Shown here piece by piece: positions 23,887 to 37,059 of a DNA stretch of 64,000 nucleotides. Both the position numbers and the translations under genes were made by a program. Each line of letters begins with the position of its first letter. The stretch's first letter is position 1. The notes beneath the pieces were generated by a model. It was not told the DNA's origin. It did not search any database and saw only the letters and a program-made list of their open reading frames with translations. Source of the DNA: Pipra filicauda (taxonomy: Eukaryota; Chordata; Aves; Passeriformes; Pipridae); assembly GCF_003945595.2 (NCBI RefSeq), contig NW_024104421.1:8122001-8186000 (forward strand), written 5' to 3'.

Positions 23887-23940
23887 TTTTTTGTTTGTTT
23901 GTTTGTTTGGGTTTTTTTGTTTGTTTGTTGGGGTTTTTTG
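23887..23940. repeat. TTTG-rich simple repeat
   Basis: TTTG units interrupted by G-runs and T-runs over about 54 nt. It makes several artificial open frames. Confidence 0.95.
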
Positions 23941-26900
23941 ACAGTCTGGTATTATTTTTTCCTTGAGAGACAAAGTAATAGTAAATAACAATTTTATCAT
24001 TGTGCCTCCTAATGTAAAGAATATTGCCACTGATGTCAGGAAGGAAAGAATACAGCTTCTGAAGCAGGCGTTTCATTTTATGAAGGAAAACACACTGTGT
24101 CATGAAAAAGTTACAAGCTATAAGACAAGTTAAGAGCAGTGCTACTTGAGTTAAGTGGAATGGGAAAAATTCACCTGGGCATATAGGATTTTGAAATAAC
24201 TCCTCACCAGCAAGTTCAGGAGTTGATGTTCCACACTATTTGCTTTGCTTAGTGTTTTAGAAGCAGGGAGCATTAGTGACATGCCATTAATAACACAAAT
24301 TGGTGTTTTCTGTCGTCTCCAGAGAACAGTGTACCACTTGAATCCTGCTTGTCAGAACTGAGCGTGCCTCTCAGGGAGAGCAGATGGGACGCGTGGCAGA
24401 TGTGCCTGGGAGCAGCCAGACAGTCCACAAAGAGCAAGGAAAAGCAAAGGAAAAAGAGACGGAGAAGGCACACCATGGCATGACAATCGCCCTCATCAGT
24501 GCAGAGTGGCCGATCTGGCTATAGCATGGGACAAAGAAAGCAGACAGATTGCACATGTTCTGGGGCATCTCAATGCCACGACTGCACAAAGCTATTGATG
24601 AATATCAATGCTGACTTGTTTGTTTGCACAGCTGCTACTGTCGGGTGACAGTTTCCCCCGTACTGCCGTTGAGTGAGGCAAAGGGGACAGGCTGATGATC
24701 AGACAAGCCAGACTCGGCCAAGCTGATAACATTATGAAAAAGAATAGATAGCTTAGGGAACAAAGCTGTGATCCCAAGCTACAGCAAAGGGGAGGAAAGG
24801 CGAGCACTAGTGGCAGGGACCACAGGAGGCACAGATGGCACCAGTACAATGCCTCAGCTCAGACAAGGGCACAGGAGGAGCAACAGCATAGGAAGTGTGC
24901 TGGTGGGCTTGGGGTGATGAACTCTCTGCTGCTTCTGCTGTCTCCCAAAACTGATACGAGTCACAAGCAATTCACGAGTAATGAAACCTGTCACTGAACA
25001 CAACAACCCCTTTAACTGCCAGATCCATAATTACAGAAGCACATCCCTGCAACCAGTAACGCTGGTGTAGACTTGTGTGAATTTGAGAAGCACAGCACTT
25101 CCTCATGACTACAGCAAAGGACTGCTGCAGTCCACAGACTTCTTTGGGAACAAAAATATACCATCTCTGCTTGCCAGAAAACGATGTGTGTTCATAAACT
25201 AGGAACTAGGCTAGTCATTTTTCCAGAAAGCAATTAGAGGGATGCAGATTTCATCCTTCCTGTAGTTGCAGTGCTAAAAAGTAACGTCTGTTCTATAATC
25301 TATAATGATAATTTTTAAAAGTTTCAAATATGTATTTGTAATAATATATGTACATAATCAAGTGCTTTCGTATTTTCTTTAATTATAATAAATATACGTT
25401 CATATATTTTTAAATGCAGGATGCAGATGTAATCTCACCTCTGCCACTGATGTCTCATGTGACTTCAAAAAAGTTGCATCATTTCTCTGCACTCTCCTAT
25501 TAAAATGTGGCAATTGTACAATATCACAATTCTCAGTATCTACTAAAATGTAGGTAATTTTCTATATTATGAAGACGTTAAACTATAGATGAAAAGTACA
25601 ATCATGACAACAACAGAGAAATCTTTACTTGTGATAAAATTAAACCTTGAGAATAGAACTAATAATTTTCGTTTTGTCACTTTTGAGAAACCACGTAATT
25701 GCTAATAAAGTATACAAACATCAGAAAGTGCCACTAGACTCTTCTGTGTACTAACACAATGATATACAAAATTAAATTTTAGTAGCTTTATCTTTTAGGC
25801 ATGAAGAAAAATTGCTCTTTTATTGCTGCCCATTGTTTCAAACTGATGCATTTTAGGTAGAAAGGCAGCCAATGTTACATACATTCCAAACATTATGGGA
25901 AAATTCCTAAATAACTATGTAACAACAGCTCCCAAATTATTGAAATTAAAGCTATGAACTCACTAGGCACATTCACCACTTGAAACAGCTCCCTGACTAT
26001 GGGGTAGAGTAGCATAACACATTTAAGGGAAGCTTTTAATAACACTAAGTTTTTCCTTGAGAAATGGAAAGTAAGAAATTGAAGTTACTGAACACATCAT
26101 AGGATGAGACCACCCAAGGGTAGAGAAAATGATGGATGAAAATGTATCTTAAAAAAATCATAACTCTTCCTTCCTAAAGCTTAACACTTAATAACTTTCC
26201 AATGTACTTAACAGCATTTAGTTCAGCTTCCATCAAAAAGAGCTTGTATGCATTAGGTCATTGCAAAAAATTTACACAGTTCCCTTGTGTAAGCCTCTAA
26301 CTAAATTTCTTAAGTGTCTGGCTTGTAGGAAAATACCAGTCACAGAAGCATGTGCAGACGAAAAGCTGTCTGCTTTCTTCTCTGAGAGGCATTAGGCATG
26401 GATTGAACAGTGACAGTAATCACCTCTGGCACACAAAAGCCAGGGAGAGGAGGGGATGGGAGCCTGCACCATTCCTCCCTTCCTGAGCTCTAGTTCACAG
26501 CTCCGCTGTGGGGTTCTGGACAGATTTTGGAAGGTTGTGTTCCTCAGAGCACATGCTGTACCCATGCTCGTTTCTCCCTCAGGGCAGCACAGGACACAAA
26601 CCATCCGGAGTTCTAACAGTTCTTTCTCAAAGATGTTTATTTTCTTATTGAAAAAGAAGAAAATCTCATCATTTACCAGCTGTACTTATGAATTTTAACT
26701 AATTAAGCTGCTTGTACCACCTGAAAGACTAAAAGAAAGAGAAGGTAAAGAAACAGAGCAATTATGCTATGTCTCGGCCCTCTTTCTCACTGCAGTTGAT
26801 GATAAAACTTCATGACAGAAAAAGCTGCATCATGAGAAAAATAACAGTGTTCATGGGAAGCAGCATGCAAAGTGAGTGCCCATGTACACATGCTCACTTT

Positions 26901-28446
26901 TACACACTTCAGTTTTTAATACATAGCCAAGAAAGAAGAAGAACATCTTATTTTTCACCCGCATGCAACCAGATGTGGTTCAGCTGCTGCCCAGGTGCAA
27001 GTAGACAAGAACCTCCTCCTCCTCCTGCACAGCGAATGACCACAAGCTTCCATCTCTGCTTGAGGAGAAAAGGTGCACCAAAGCACACAGGAAAGGGGCA
27101 AAGCAGAGTTGATGAAGGCTTTGTAAAGAAAGTTTTAGTAGAAGGCAGTCTAACTAATTTCAAACCTGAGTAAAAAAATACACCATGAGATCCTCACGCA
27201 CTCTTGAGTCTGGCAAATAATACCAATGAGCCTGTAATACTAGGCACTAGCATATACATTTTCTTCCTTCTCCAACATTAAAACCACCCTCAAAAGTTCC
27301 TTTAGGACACTTGTTGGTAATCATCACATTAAAGAGCTGTAGCCAGTGTGAGATCCCAACTTCCACTGCACGGCTGATGGAACAGCTCAGCAGAAAACTT
27401 TCAATCTGTGTTCTGATCCAGGAATCTTCTTAACATATCCACTGCTGAAGTAGAACTGGACCCTGTGGTAGTTTACAGTAAATGGTAGACCAAAAGGAAA
27501 AAACCCCACAGCTTGCCTTTATTTCATACCACTGTAACATATTCTGGTTTGCATGGAAGAGAGAAAAAAAACATGCAACCCAAGGAAAGTTTTTTGTAAC
27601 ACAAAAGGAGGTAAGAAGCAGACCACCAGACTGGGCACTAAGGGCAGGAGACCATACAGAGGGTGTCAGAGCAAGCAGCCCCACCATTCGCTCCATAAAC
27701 ACAAGCACACAATGAGATCCACCTCCCAAACATTATTAACACCTTTGGAAAAAACATGACTTAGCTAAGAAGTGGGCTGGGAACAAAACCCATGCACAGA
27801 ACAGTTTGTTATGCCTACACAACACCTGCAAGCCCAAACGATACAGAAATCCTTACTCATGGAACTGCATAAAGATCTTACAGCACCAAGATGCCTCGAG
27901 TTGACAGTCCCTCCCTAGAACGCCTCTGATCAGAGATGCCGGGAAGGTGAGGAAGCAAATTAGCCATGACAGTTCACACCATTTCCAACATCTCAGGGGG
28001 AAGAAAAGTAGATGTTTCCCATACAGAAGACTTCTATGGCCCCGATGTCTTCCTGCAGACCATCACCCACAGCTGAGGAAAGCAATGGCTTTGTGCAGAG
28101 CTCGGTGCTCTAACGTGACCAGCTGTCTGGTCACAAACACACACGCACAGAAACCGCAAGTCAAATTTTAGTTCAAAGTGTAGCCTTTGCTGGGAGCATT
28201 CACGCTTTTTTTGGCACTTAGCTGTATATGACATCATCGTGTGGGAAGCCATATGTTAGAGACAAAGTACACACAAACTTGAACTGACTTTACAAATGTT
28301 AATTCTAAGAAAAACTCTCATCAGATTTGCTCATTGGTATAACCAGGTCACATTTTTTAAATGAGAAAGCTTTCCTTCCCCCACATTTTTTTTTCCTCTT
28401 TTTTATTGCTCTCTGCACAGAACTTGATTTTTAGTCTCCAAAGAAT

Positions 28447-28470
28447 AAACTGACACTCCAGTGTCAGTTT
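28447..28470. repeat. Near-perfect 24-nt palindrome
   Basis: AAACTGACACT, then CC, then AGTGTCAGTTT: two exact 11-bp arms around a 2-nt centre. A second palindrome, ACACTGCAGTGT, follows at 28515-28526. Confidence 0.92.
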
Positions 28471-31400
28471 TCATCCAACTGAATGATTACTGAGAAGCTT
28501 TATGTTTATGCTCAACACTGCAGTGTCCACCAAAATGCCGATCCTGGAAGTTTTTGAAAAGAGCAATTAAATTAAATTTCTATTAGCCTTTTTTAGTGCA
28601 GATGACAGATCAGTAAGTGGCATTTTGCACACAATGCATTCAAATGTTTTAAGGATGTATTTTTTGCTAAAAGTAAAATAATTTTACTTCCTAAATTGCA
28701 TTAACACTACAAAAATCTCTAAAAGCAATGAAGTGACAGAAAGTCTGAAGACAAGAGGAACCACCTAATTAAAACAGAAGCTATGCTGTATCCTAGAAAC
28801 CCAGTTATCCGCAGGGACTCTCTTCATTGACACATATCCTTAACTGTGCCATGCTGACAAAGGAAAAATACCCTTGACTGAGCTTTAAGTTGTTCAGGTC
28901 AGCACGTTTGCTTCTCCAAAACTGTATTACTTCAAGGAATAAGTGGAAGTCCCAACCTGCAACACCTAAAAGCAGCTCCTATGAAAGGCTAATTCACAAG
29001 GCTTCTCTTACATACACAAAGCATGATGAAAAATCTGAAGATGAGATTTTCAGATGGCATAGTACAATACTCTGTATTGAACTCAGAACAACAACTTCAT
29101 TGCTCCAGGGCCAGATTGTAACAATATGCCTGTAAATGCTTAATTTTTCAAACTGTTGTATATGCACAAGCAAGTAATACTGAAAAGCTCTTGCACAGTC
29201 GGATATGAAGGCATTTAGTGGTACTTGCAGCGTGTATCACTCGGCAAATCTAGTCACATGAGAGAGAATCTGTCAATGCATTTTCATAGGAAAAGGAGAT
29301 TTCAAAGAAAAGCTGGGAAAGAGAACAGTCCCAGCTACCCCAGCCTTTGGAGCTGAAAAGAAGCGCTTTACCAAGAGAGTGCTGAAAACATGAAAAGAAA
29401 AGGGACATACAAAGAGATGGAACAGAAATTCAAGAAGTACTCAATTTAAGTGGAGGTTTGAAATAAGTTACCTAAGGTTTTTCTTTACAATGTGCAAGTG
29501 TTATTGGCCTTGGCTTCACTCAGAGAAAGAGAAACCTCCTAAAAAAATCCTGTAGTAAAGAGAGTAGCTGTGCAACATCAAAGGTCAAACTTCTCCCATA
29601 ATTTATACCCATAGAACTTCCAGAAGACAATTGCCTGGCAAAATTACAAGAAAAAGAAGACCACAGAAGTATTATTTCAAACAATAAAACCCAGAAAACC
29701 CCATAACCAAAACAAATGAACAAACAAAATCAACACAAAAGCCCCACATTTTTCTGCCTCTTCCCTATAAGCTGTCAAGTTTAGGCATCCACAGCATAAC
29801 ATAGGCAAATTCAATGCAAGTATCCCTACTAGAGATTCTGGAACCTCACTAGCTTTAAGAATAATTATATCATCAAGTAGTTTTCCTGTGCAAGTATCTC
29901 AAGATTTAGCAATTAATTTTCATCTTTTCGTCCGTTTCTCCTTAGCAACATCCTGAAAACATGACGAGTAAGGAAATCGCAGTTGCTCGCATCTTAAGAG
30001 AAATGAAACTTGCCCAAAGCCTTTTCCTCCACGTCCTTAATGCAATACAACAGGCCTAATCACTGCTCTTGGAGTACTCTGCTGGAAACAGGTTATCCTG
30101 AGTTTCTGCTGTCTAAGCTTGCAGACCTGGAGCCAAGTTCATTGCCAACACGAGTTCAACTCTGCCAGCTCCAGTAAAGTTGCCAATATTGAAGTCGGTT
30201 CTGTGAGACCACCAGTTATCAGCCACACATACGATACCCTTGATATTAAGTTGTGAGTCTTCTCTCTCTTGCTGTTCTTAGTTGCTCAAGAGTCATGTGG
30301 CAAACTTAGGAGAAAGAAGCTGTGGACACTGAAGTCGCCACGTCATGGTAATAAGTTTCCTGCAATAAGTTTCCACATGGCCCTAGAGACTTCTTAGTCT
30401 CAGTTAACAAAGGAAAAAAGAAAAAAAGAGTAAATATTATGCTAACAAGAATAAAAGAAATAAACCAGAAAAGGATTTGCTAGAGGAAACAATATATAGA
30501 TAATCCAAGAAGAGAATCTAACCACAGACTACTAGATTACATATTTCTAACTAGAAATAGGTATAGAAGAACTAGAAAGGTAATAAAACAACTGTCAAGG
30601 AACAAGAAATATATGGGAGTGAAAAGCATTACACAGCCCTACTTTATGGGGCAGTCTGTTGACAGCATTTTGTACAGGAACAATAACTCTTCAGGAAAAT
30701 AACAAACTAATATATTCCTAATATATTGGGAAGTACACTACAAAGACAACAATAAAAAGGACAGGCAAGGAATGTCCTCTTATCAAAACTTAACCTTAAC
30801 ACACATGGGTCAAGTGAGAAACAAACTTGTTGGAAAACAGATCCACTAATGTGCCTTTCCCAGGCAAGACCACCAGCAGAGTAACTGAAACATGCTTCAG
30901 AACAACTGAGCATTGAAGAAACTGAACAGCCACAGCACAGCCTGGAAACGTTTTTGTTATCACTGACATTTATTAGGGGCATACAAGAAAATACATTTAC
31001 CTTAAAGCAGTGAGGAGAAAAGGAGGTGGACAAGGCATCATGCACAGGCAGATAACAGCTAAAGTCTGACACGTTCAGTAATAATCATTGCATACTTGTC
31101 ACCTTGGCTGCCATAAAGACTTCGCAAGATCCTGTAGTATAGCACCATGTTAGCTCGGCTGTGAACTGCTGCCAAAGCAACTGATGACATTGAAGAAATG
31201 ATCCTTCTAAAACCTTACTAGGAACTTCCACGGTCTTTAAGCTCCCTGGGTTATCCCTTCGCTTCTCCATAGGCTCTACTGTGTAAAGTTGCATTACACC
31301 ATCACTGTTCAGTAAAGCTACTGACACGTGACTCAGTAAGATTGCAAATTGCAGCACATACTGATTAGGCAAAGACCTATAATCACTACTCCATCTACCA

Positions 31401-31700
31401 CAGATGGCACTGTTAAAGGAATTCTCCACTGAAAAAAAAAAAACTGGGCCAGGATTAGAAGCTCCGCAGGTGAATCTTACATCTGGTTAAAACCACGAAA
31501 GCAACTGGGAAACAGGGCTGAGATGCACTCTGGTTGCACAGTCGCCAAGACAAATATGATAAAAAGAATAATATCCCAGAACAGTAAACATAGGTCTCAT
31601 GAGAAGAATACAGGCTTCTCTTTCATTCAGACCCTGGTATTTGTTTTTGAGATTATATCATCTACATTTCAGGACAACCTATACGTTTAAACTAGTGGAA

Positions 31701-32015
31701 CCCCTCTGCACAGTACACAATATCTTCAGAAGCTAAAACACATGCACCTTAGATTTTGAACAGAACTTAGAAGTGTGGGGTTTTGTTTATGACATGGTCA
31801 ATAGCTTCAGTCTTTAAAAAATACTGTCATATTGAACCTGGTGAAGCACCAAGTTCCTTTCATATGTAGTACACCTCAGGACAGTACACTATGTTTGGAA
31901 GCTGGAACAGCTACCCATTGGAATCTAAACTGAATTTAGAAGTTGAGGGTTGATGTCATGAATAGCTTTAACCTTCCTACTTGAAAAATATCACTGCATT
32001 GAAACTGGGGCTGAC
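31701..32015. repeat. Diverged tandem duplication, period about 171 nt
   Basis: CAGTACACAATATCTTCAGA at 31711 and CAGTACACTATGTTTGGAAG at 31882 begin two adjacent segments that stay alignable for about 130 nt: GAAGCT-AAC, TTTAGAAGT-GGGTT, CAATAGCTT/GAATAGCTTT and TATTGAACCTGG/CATTGAAACTGG. Many small indels separate the copies, so the duplication is old. No repeat family was recognised. Confidence 0.7.
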
Positions 32016-34379
32016 ATTGTTCTCCACAGGTTATCACGCATTTGAAGCATTTCCTTTCCATTTCCAAAATATTTCCAGTGGAAAGAGATAAACTCAGTTA
32101 CATCTGTAATAAGGCAGAACTGTGGGTAAGCACGAGTACAGTTTTATAGGGAATCATGACCTGAGTTTCAAGAATAAGAACACAAAGTAAAGGCAAGGCT
32201 GATGCACAATTTTTATTTGCATATAAATGGAAGTAGATATGATTTTCTGAGATAGAGGGAAGACCCGTTTCTGAAACACAGCTATTCTCCCTTACTGCAT
32301 GCTTAGTACAATTTAAAATAATTGTAGGCTTCTTCTGTTGATTTTTTGAAAAAAATGGCTTAGCAACACAATGTCGCCAAACAGAACTGAAATGAAAATG
32401 ACTGCACATGCTATTAACTACTTCTGCTGTTATTCAAAATAATGTTAATATACAATATTACTGGAAAAAGAAATAACACAGATCTGATCATTTCCACAGT
32501 GTATCAGTCTTAAGAAATTTAATGTTCAGAAGAATTTTATCTGTAGCGAAACAGGTTCAAAAGAAAGGGGAAAAAATACACTAACCTTCTCTTGTAAGTT
32601 ATCAGTTACTTGAGATGTAGTATTTACAATGTACTTAAGTGTTGTTTCATACCACCCTTATAGACCTGAAAAATCCACTCCTGCCTTAAATGGCAGAGGC
32701 TGCTAGAGGACAGCATATTAGGTATAACCAGACATTCTCTTAGGAGCTGACCCAGCTCCTGTACATTGGGATCCTTCCTCTGTCTTAGGTGGAAGAGCTG
32801 AATTGAAGATCCTGGTTAACTCCTGATGCATTCTTCTTCTAATAACCAGGAAATAACATTATACATAGTAACTATATGCCCACACCTTAGAAACCACCAA
32901 AAAGTGCTAAGATGAGATATTCCAAATGAAACTTTTTGAAGCAACTACCTCAAGTACTGTCAAATACATAAATGAGTGAAATTCTCTCTAGATGAAATAT
33001 TCTATGGAATTTCTGTGGAAAAGAATGACCCTCAGTAAGAGAATAAAGTCTTCCCTATCAAGTAGATTTCAATTATTTAGGAGGCTGCACCATGCATATG
33101 GCTATATTCTTCCCTTCTTACCACAGCTTGGCCTTTCACAAGTCACACTGTTTAACTGCCCATGATCAAGAAAGGCCAGTGTTTGTGGATCAGGTCACAG
33201 CATACATACTCTCTACTACTTTGGCCTGTATAGACAAACTAGTATAAAATTTCTATTTATGCTAAAGGAAAAGCAGGTCAGTCTTACACAAATTATGAGC
33301 TACAGTTTACTTATTTCACTCTCTGTGGTTTCAAACCCCCCTCCAACAAACAGTCACTTAGGAGTGGACTTCTAGCCTAATTACCTCTAACTGCAATATT
33401 CCTATTCTCCCAAAAATACTCTCTTGCTATAAACCGACCTTATATAGAGGCTGGCACTAGTACAGTTACCGTAGACATGAGGCATGATTTCTCCACTTCC
33501 TGCATAGAAAAAAAGCACTTCAGGGAGGCTTTTTTCCCCCAAAAAGTAGACGAAATCATTCTGAAAACACAGAGAAGTTTCTATTTTCTTTATAAGTGGA
33601 CTAGATGGGGCTCATAAAGGTCTAAAGAAAAGGTTTTGGAGTACATGGGCTTGATTATCCTTTGCTTTTAACCTCACACAGGTATTCACACATCCATAAA
33701 ATGTTGTTATCCTAACCTGGGAAAGTCTGCACACAGAGAGTAACTGTCTGCACAGAGAATTCAGTCCATTAACTAACACTGGACTAGCCCAGGAAGAGAT
33801 GTGGTACAGATAGAATCTGTTAATTAAAATGAAAAGAGAAAATGTGCTGGGAGTATGACAGTTTGAGCTTTGTTTTCAGATGCAATATATTTTAACACTC
33901 CCATCTGCCATGAGCTGAGCCTTATTCAACCTTCGGAGCAAGATTTTTCTTTTCTATGCAGACTTCCTCCTGCAGGGCCAACATTATATGGCACCCAGCA
34001 CAGTGGTACAACTCAGCCCCTCCAGTGTGGTCCTGAGCAGAGTCCCTTGAGTGCTGTAGGAAACACAGTGCTTCTCACCCAGCTCACTACACAGGGTTCT
34101 ACAGCAAGGAGCACAAAACCAAGTCGGTTGTCTCATGCTGTGATATTAAAAAAGGAATTAAAATAGCCTTATGTGTGACTTATTGTCTAGTTTTGGATGT
34201 TTCATTTAAAGAAATATATGGTCTAATTATAAAGAATCCAAAGAAGAGTCCAAGAGTGGACAGAGGTGCTCTAATGAGGAAACGACTGGGATAAAGTTGG
34301 GATTAATCATTCTAAAAGAAAACTGATTATAGGGAAGGTGTAGAATAAAACGTGCCAATTGTTTTTAAGCCTATGTAAA

Positions 34380-34545
34380 ATTACAGCAAGGAGGAATAAT
34401 CTATTTTCCACATCTATACTGGACAGTTCAGCAGTCCTAATAGTCATTAGGACGAGTTTTCTAAAGGTCGATGCTGTTCTGTATTGGAAAGGATTGCTAC
34501 AGAGGGTCCAGGAGCCTCCATCAACAGAGGTCATTAAGAACAGTT
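34380..34545 (+). mobile_element. Ancient CR1/L3-like 3' region, degraded
   Basis: The segment TTGCTACAGAGGGTCC, then GGAGCCTCCATCAACAGAGG, then TCATTAAGAACAG lines up by eye with the widespread CR1-family 3' pattern (TTGCCTAGAGAGGTTGTGGAxTCTCCATCxxTGGAGGTxTTxAAG). It is highly diverged with no intact end. Family placement is tentative. Confidence 0.5.
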
Positions 34546-34939
34546 TAAATAACAACATGAGGAATTATAATTACAGCTGATTCTTGCTTTGAGACTTCTT
34601 TCAGACTTATTTCCTCTGATCCAAGCTGTTCAGATGCACTGTAGATGGAAATTAACGTCACATTTTAAAGTTGCAGGACTAAACCTTTAGTTTATCATAT
34701 ACAGCAAAGCCATTTTAAAGAAAATAAACCAATAGGCTGTGTTTATGAACATCCCAACTTTCCTGCTACTTGAGAAAGCAATCTCTCCAGGATCTGTTAA
34801 ACCAAAAATTTTAGCTTATATATAGTGAATTTTCACCATAAACATGAGGTTGTCCAAAAAAAAAAAAGTCAACTAACACACTTAAAGGTATGCTGAGCAG
34901 GGATTTTAATTGGTGATTATGGAGAATTCCCGAATCCTA

Positions 34940-34959
34940 ACTGGCAATTAGTTGCCAGT
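34940..34959. repeat. Inverted repeat, 8-bp arms
   Basis: ACTGGCAA, TTAG, TTGCCAGT: perfect arms around a 4-nt loop in upstream non-coding DNA. Confidence 0.9.
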
Positions 34960-37037
34960 GGGTAGTAAGCAAAGTACACACAACTCTAAAAGCAGCACAA
35001 CAATATGTTCTGTATTCAGCTGGATAAAAGCATATACAAACAGCTTCACACCACTGAAGACCCGGCAGTGAAAGGGACCAGTGTTTGAAAGCAGTATTTG
35101 TAGGACTTAGTCACCAGTTGTGCATCCTCTGTGGTGAATGTGTTATTTACAGTATCTCTAAACAACCACAGAAACTCATTATAGAAACACAACTTGTCTA
35201 GCTGTGCTGTCAGGGACCTTTCTCAAGTGAGGCAAGCCTCCAAGTTCTCCTTCTTGCCTTCCAGCACTGTCCATTCCTTTTCAAAGGCCAGACTGTTCAG
35301 TCCTTGATTACAACTGGAATAAAAATAAGTCAAACATTACGAAAGACTCAATTGAACAGAGCAGCATTTCCACCTGTGAGCAAATCACAGCCAACGTTCA
35401 GCTCCCTGAAATTTGTTTTCACATCTTCTTACAACCATGACAAAGGAGAAGTTACAGCCACAAACATTTTAAAAGCGTTCAGTACAAACGCCTGTACGAT
35501 TACAGTCAAAGAAGTCATCCCCCCTTCACAAGCATACCCCTCTTTACTTCATAAGGCTATTTCACCCTCTCTTTCCCTGCCCTGCTGCTTCCCACAATAC
35601 CTACAGTGAGGATAAAACCAAAGTAATGAAAAATGTATTTTGAGCTTTGGACTCCCCTACAGCAGCCCAGGCTGTGGTTATCCTCAGCTGCACTTCCAAG
35701 ACATACTTGGGCCTTCAAAACTGCACATTTTTATCAACTAGTGCTGGCCTGCTAACTGAGATTAAGAGCAAAGTAGGACAGTTCCTGCTGCTGTGGAATG
35801 CTTTAAATTCCTATCACTGCTGACAAAAACTGTGTGAGATAAAGTTGTGAGCATATACTGCACACTGTACCGAAAAATTTTTCCACAAACTTATACTAAA
35901 AGACTCTTCCACCTGAAAAGGCTCAGGTGAAAAATGGGTATGGACAGTTACACTTCTGTGCTGTAGAGTCAAGGCTCTGGCACCTGCAGCAGTACTGGAT
36001 GTTTTAGCGTCAGTTGGGAAGGCAAGAGAGGTTGTTCTTTATGTGGAAATAAAACTGGAGGAAAATCTATACGTGTCTTGCCCTTAGAGATAGAGCTGTT
36101 CTAACAATGCCATCCTAGGATCAAAGAAGTGTGGTTTGCCTCCTCTAGTCTAATATATTGACACCTGACAGGCAGAATAGTTAAAATGGGAAGTCTTGGT
36201 GATGCTTCAAGGTATAGCAGGTGAAAGATATTTTGCTGTTACTTGCTGTTTTGTGGCACCATGTACAAGTCCCTAACAGAGATCCAGACACCACACCCTG
36301 GCAACACCTGTTCCATGACAACCTGCTTCATAAAAATTAAGTACTGACAGGAGCTCTGCCTTAGTCATAATTTTCTAAATTAAACTACTTCTCAACTACT
36401 GAAACTAGACCCAAACGATTTTTTTTTGTCTCTAGCTTCTTATTCTCCCTCCCTGCAAAGTTAACTACTTGGCACTGCTTTTACTTGAGATGACTTAGAT
36501 TTTATTCATTCACACACATACACATTTATTCTTTATTAATTAGGATTTGGAAAAAGATAGAAGCATATGGTCATGTAAGCTTCCTACAGATTCAACAGTA
36601 ACACTGAGATTACTTCCAGTAATATTTTCCATTCTGGCCCATGAGATCACTAAATCATTTAACCCACAAGTAGATTTGCTTATTATTTCTCCGAATGAAT
36701 GACATAAAAAGACCAAAACATTCAGTACCAAACTCAGCTAAGAGATGCAAGCAGCAGTGTTCCCATCCAAGAAAACTTCAGTTGAAAATAAATAGCTGGG
36801 TCTAGCATACATTTCAGTCAAACCACAACCTGCTTAATAAAGAAACAAAAACCATACAGAAAAAGAGGTATATTAGCACAAGTATTCACAAAGCCAGAAT
36901 ACAGTCATCTTCACAGGCAGATAGGTCACCAAAGCACCCATTATAAGCTTCCTTGAGATCCCCAAGGTCCAGGCATCCCTGTAATTACCCCTGTAATCTT
37001 CTTATGTGCTCAAAAGTCCCTGCTAACACCAGTTGAC

Positions 37038-37059
37038 AAAAAAAAAAAAAAAAAAAAAA
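37038..37059. repeat. Poly-A tract (22 nt)
   Basis: Uninterrupted A run. No retrocopy or LINE body was recognised just upstream, so it is treated as a homopolymer rather than a retrogene tail. Confidence 0.95.

Noticed and set aside
36990..37059. Poly-A tract as the tail of a processed pseudogene
   Set aside because: No retrocopied coding sequence or target-site duplication was seen upstream.
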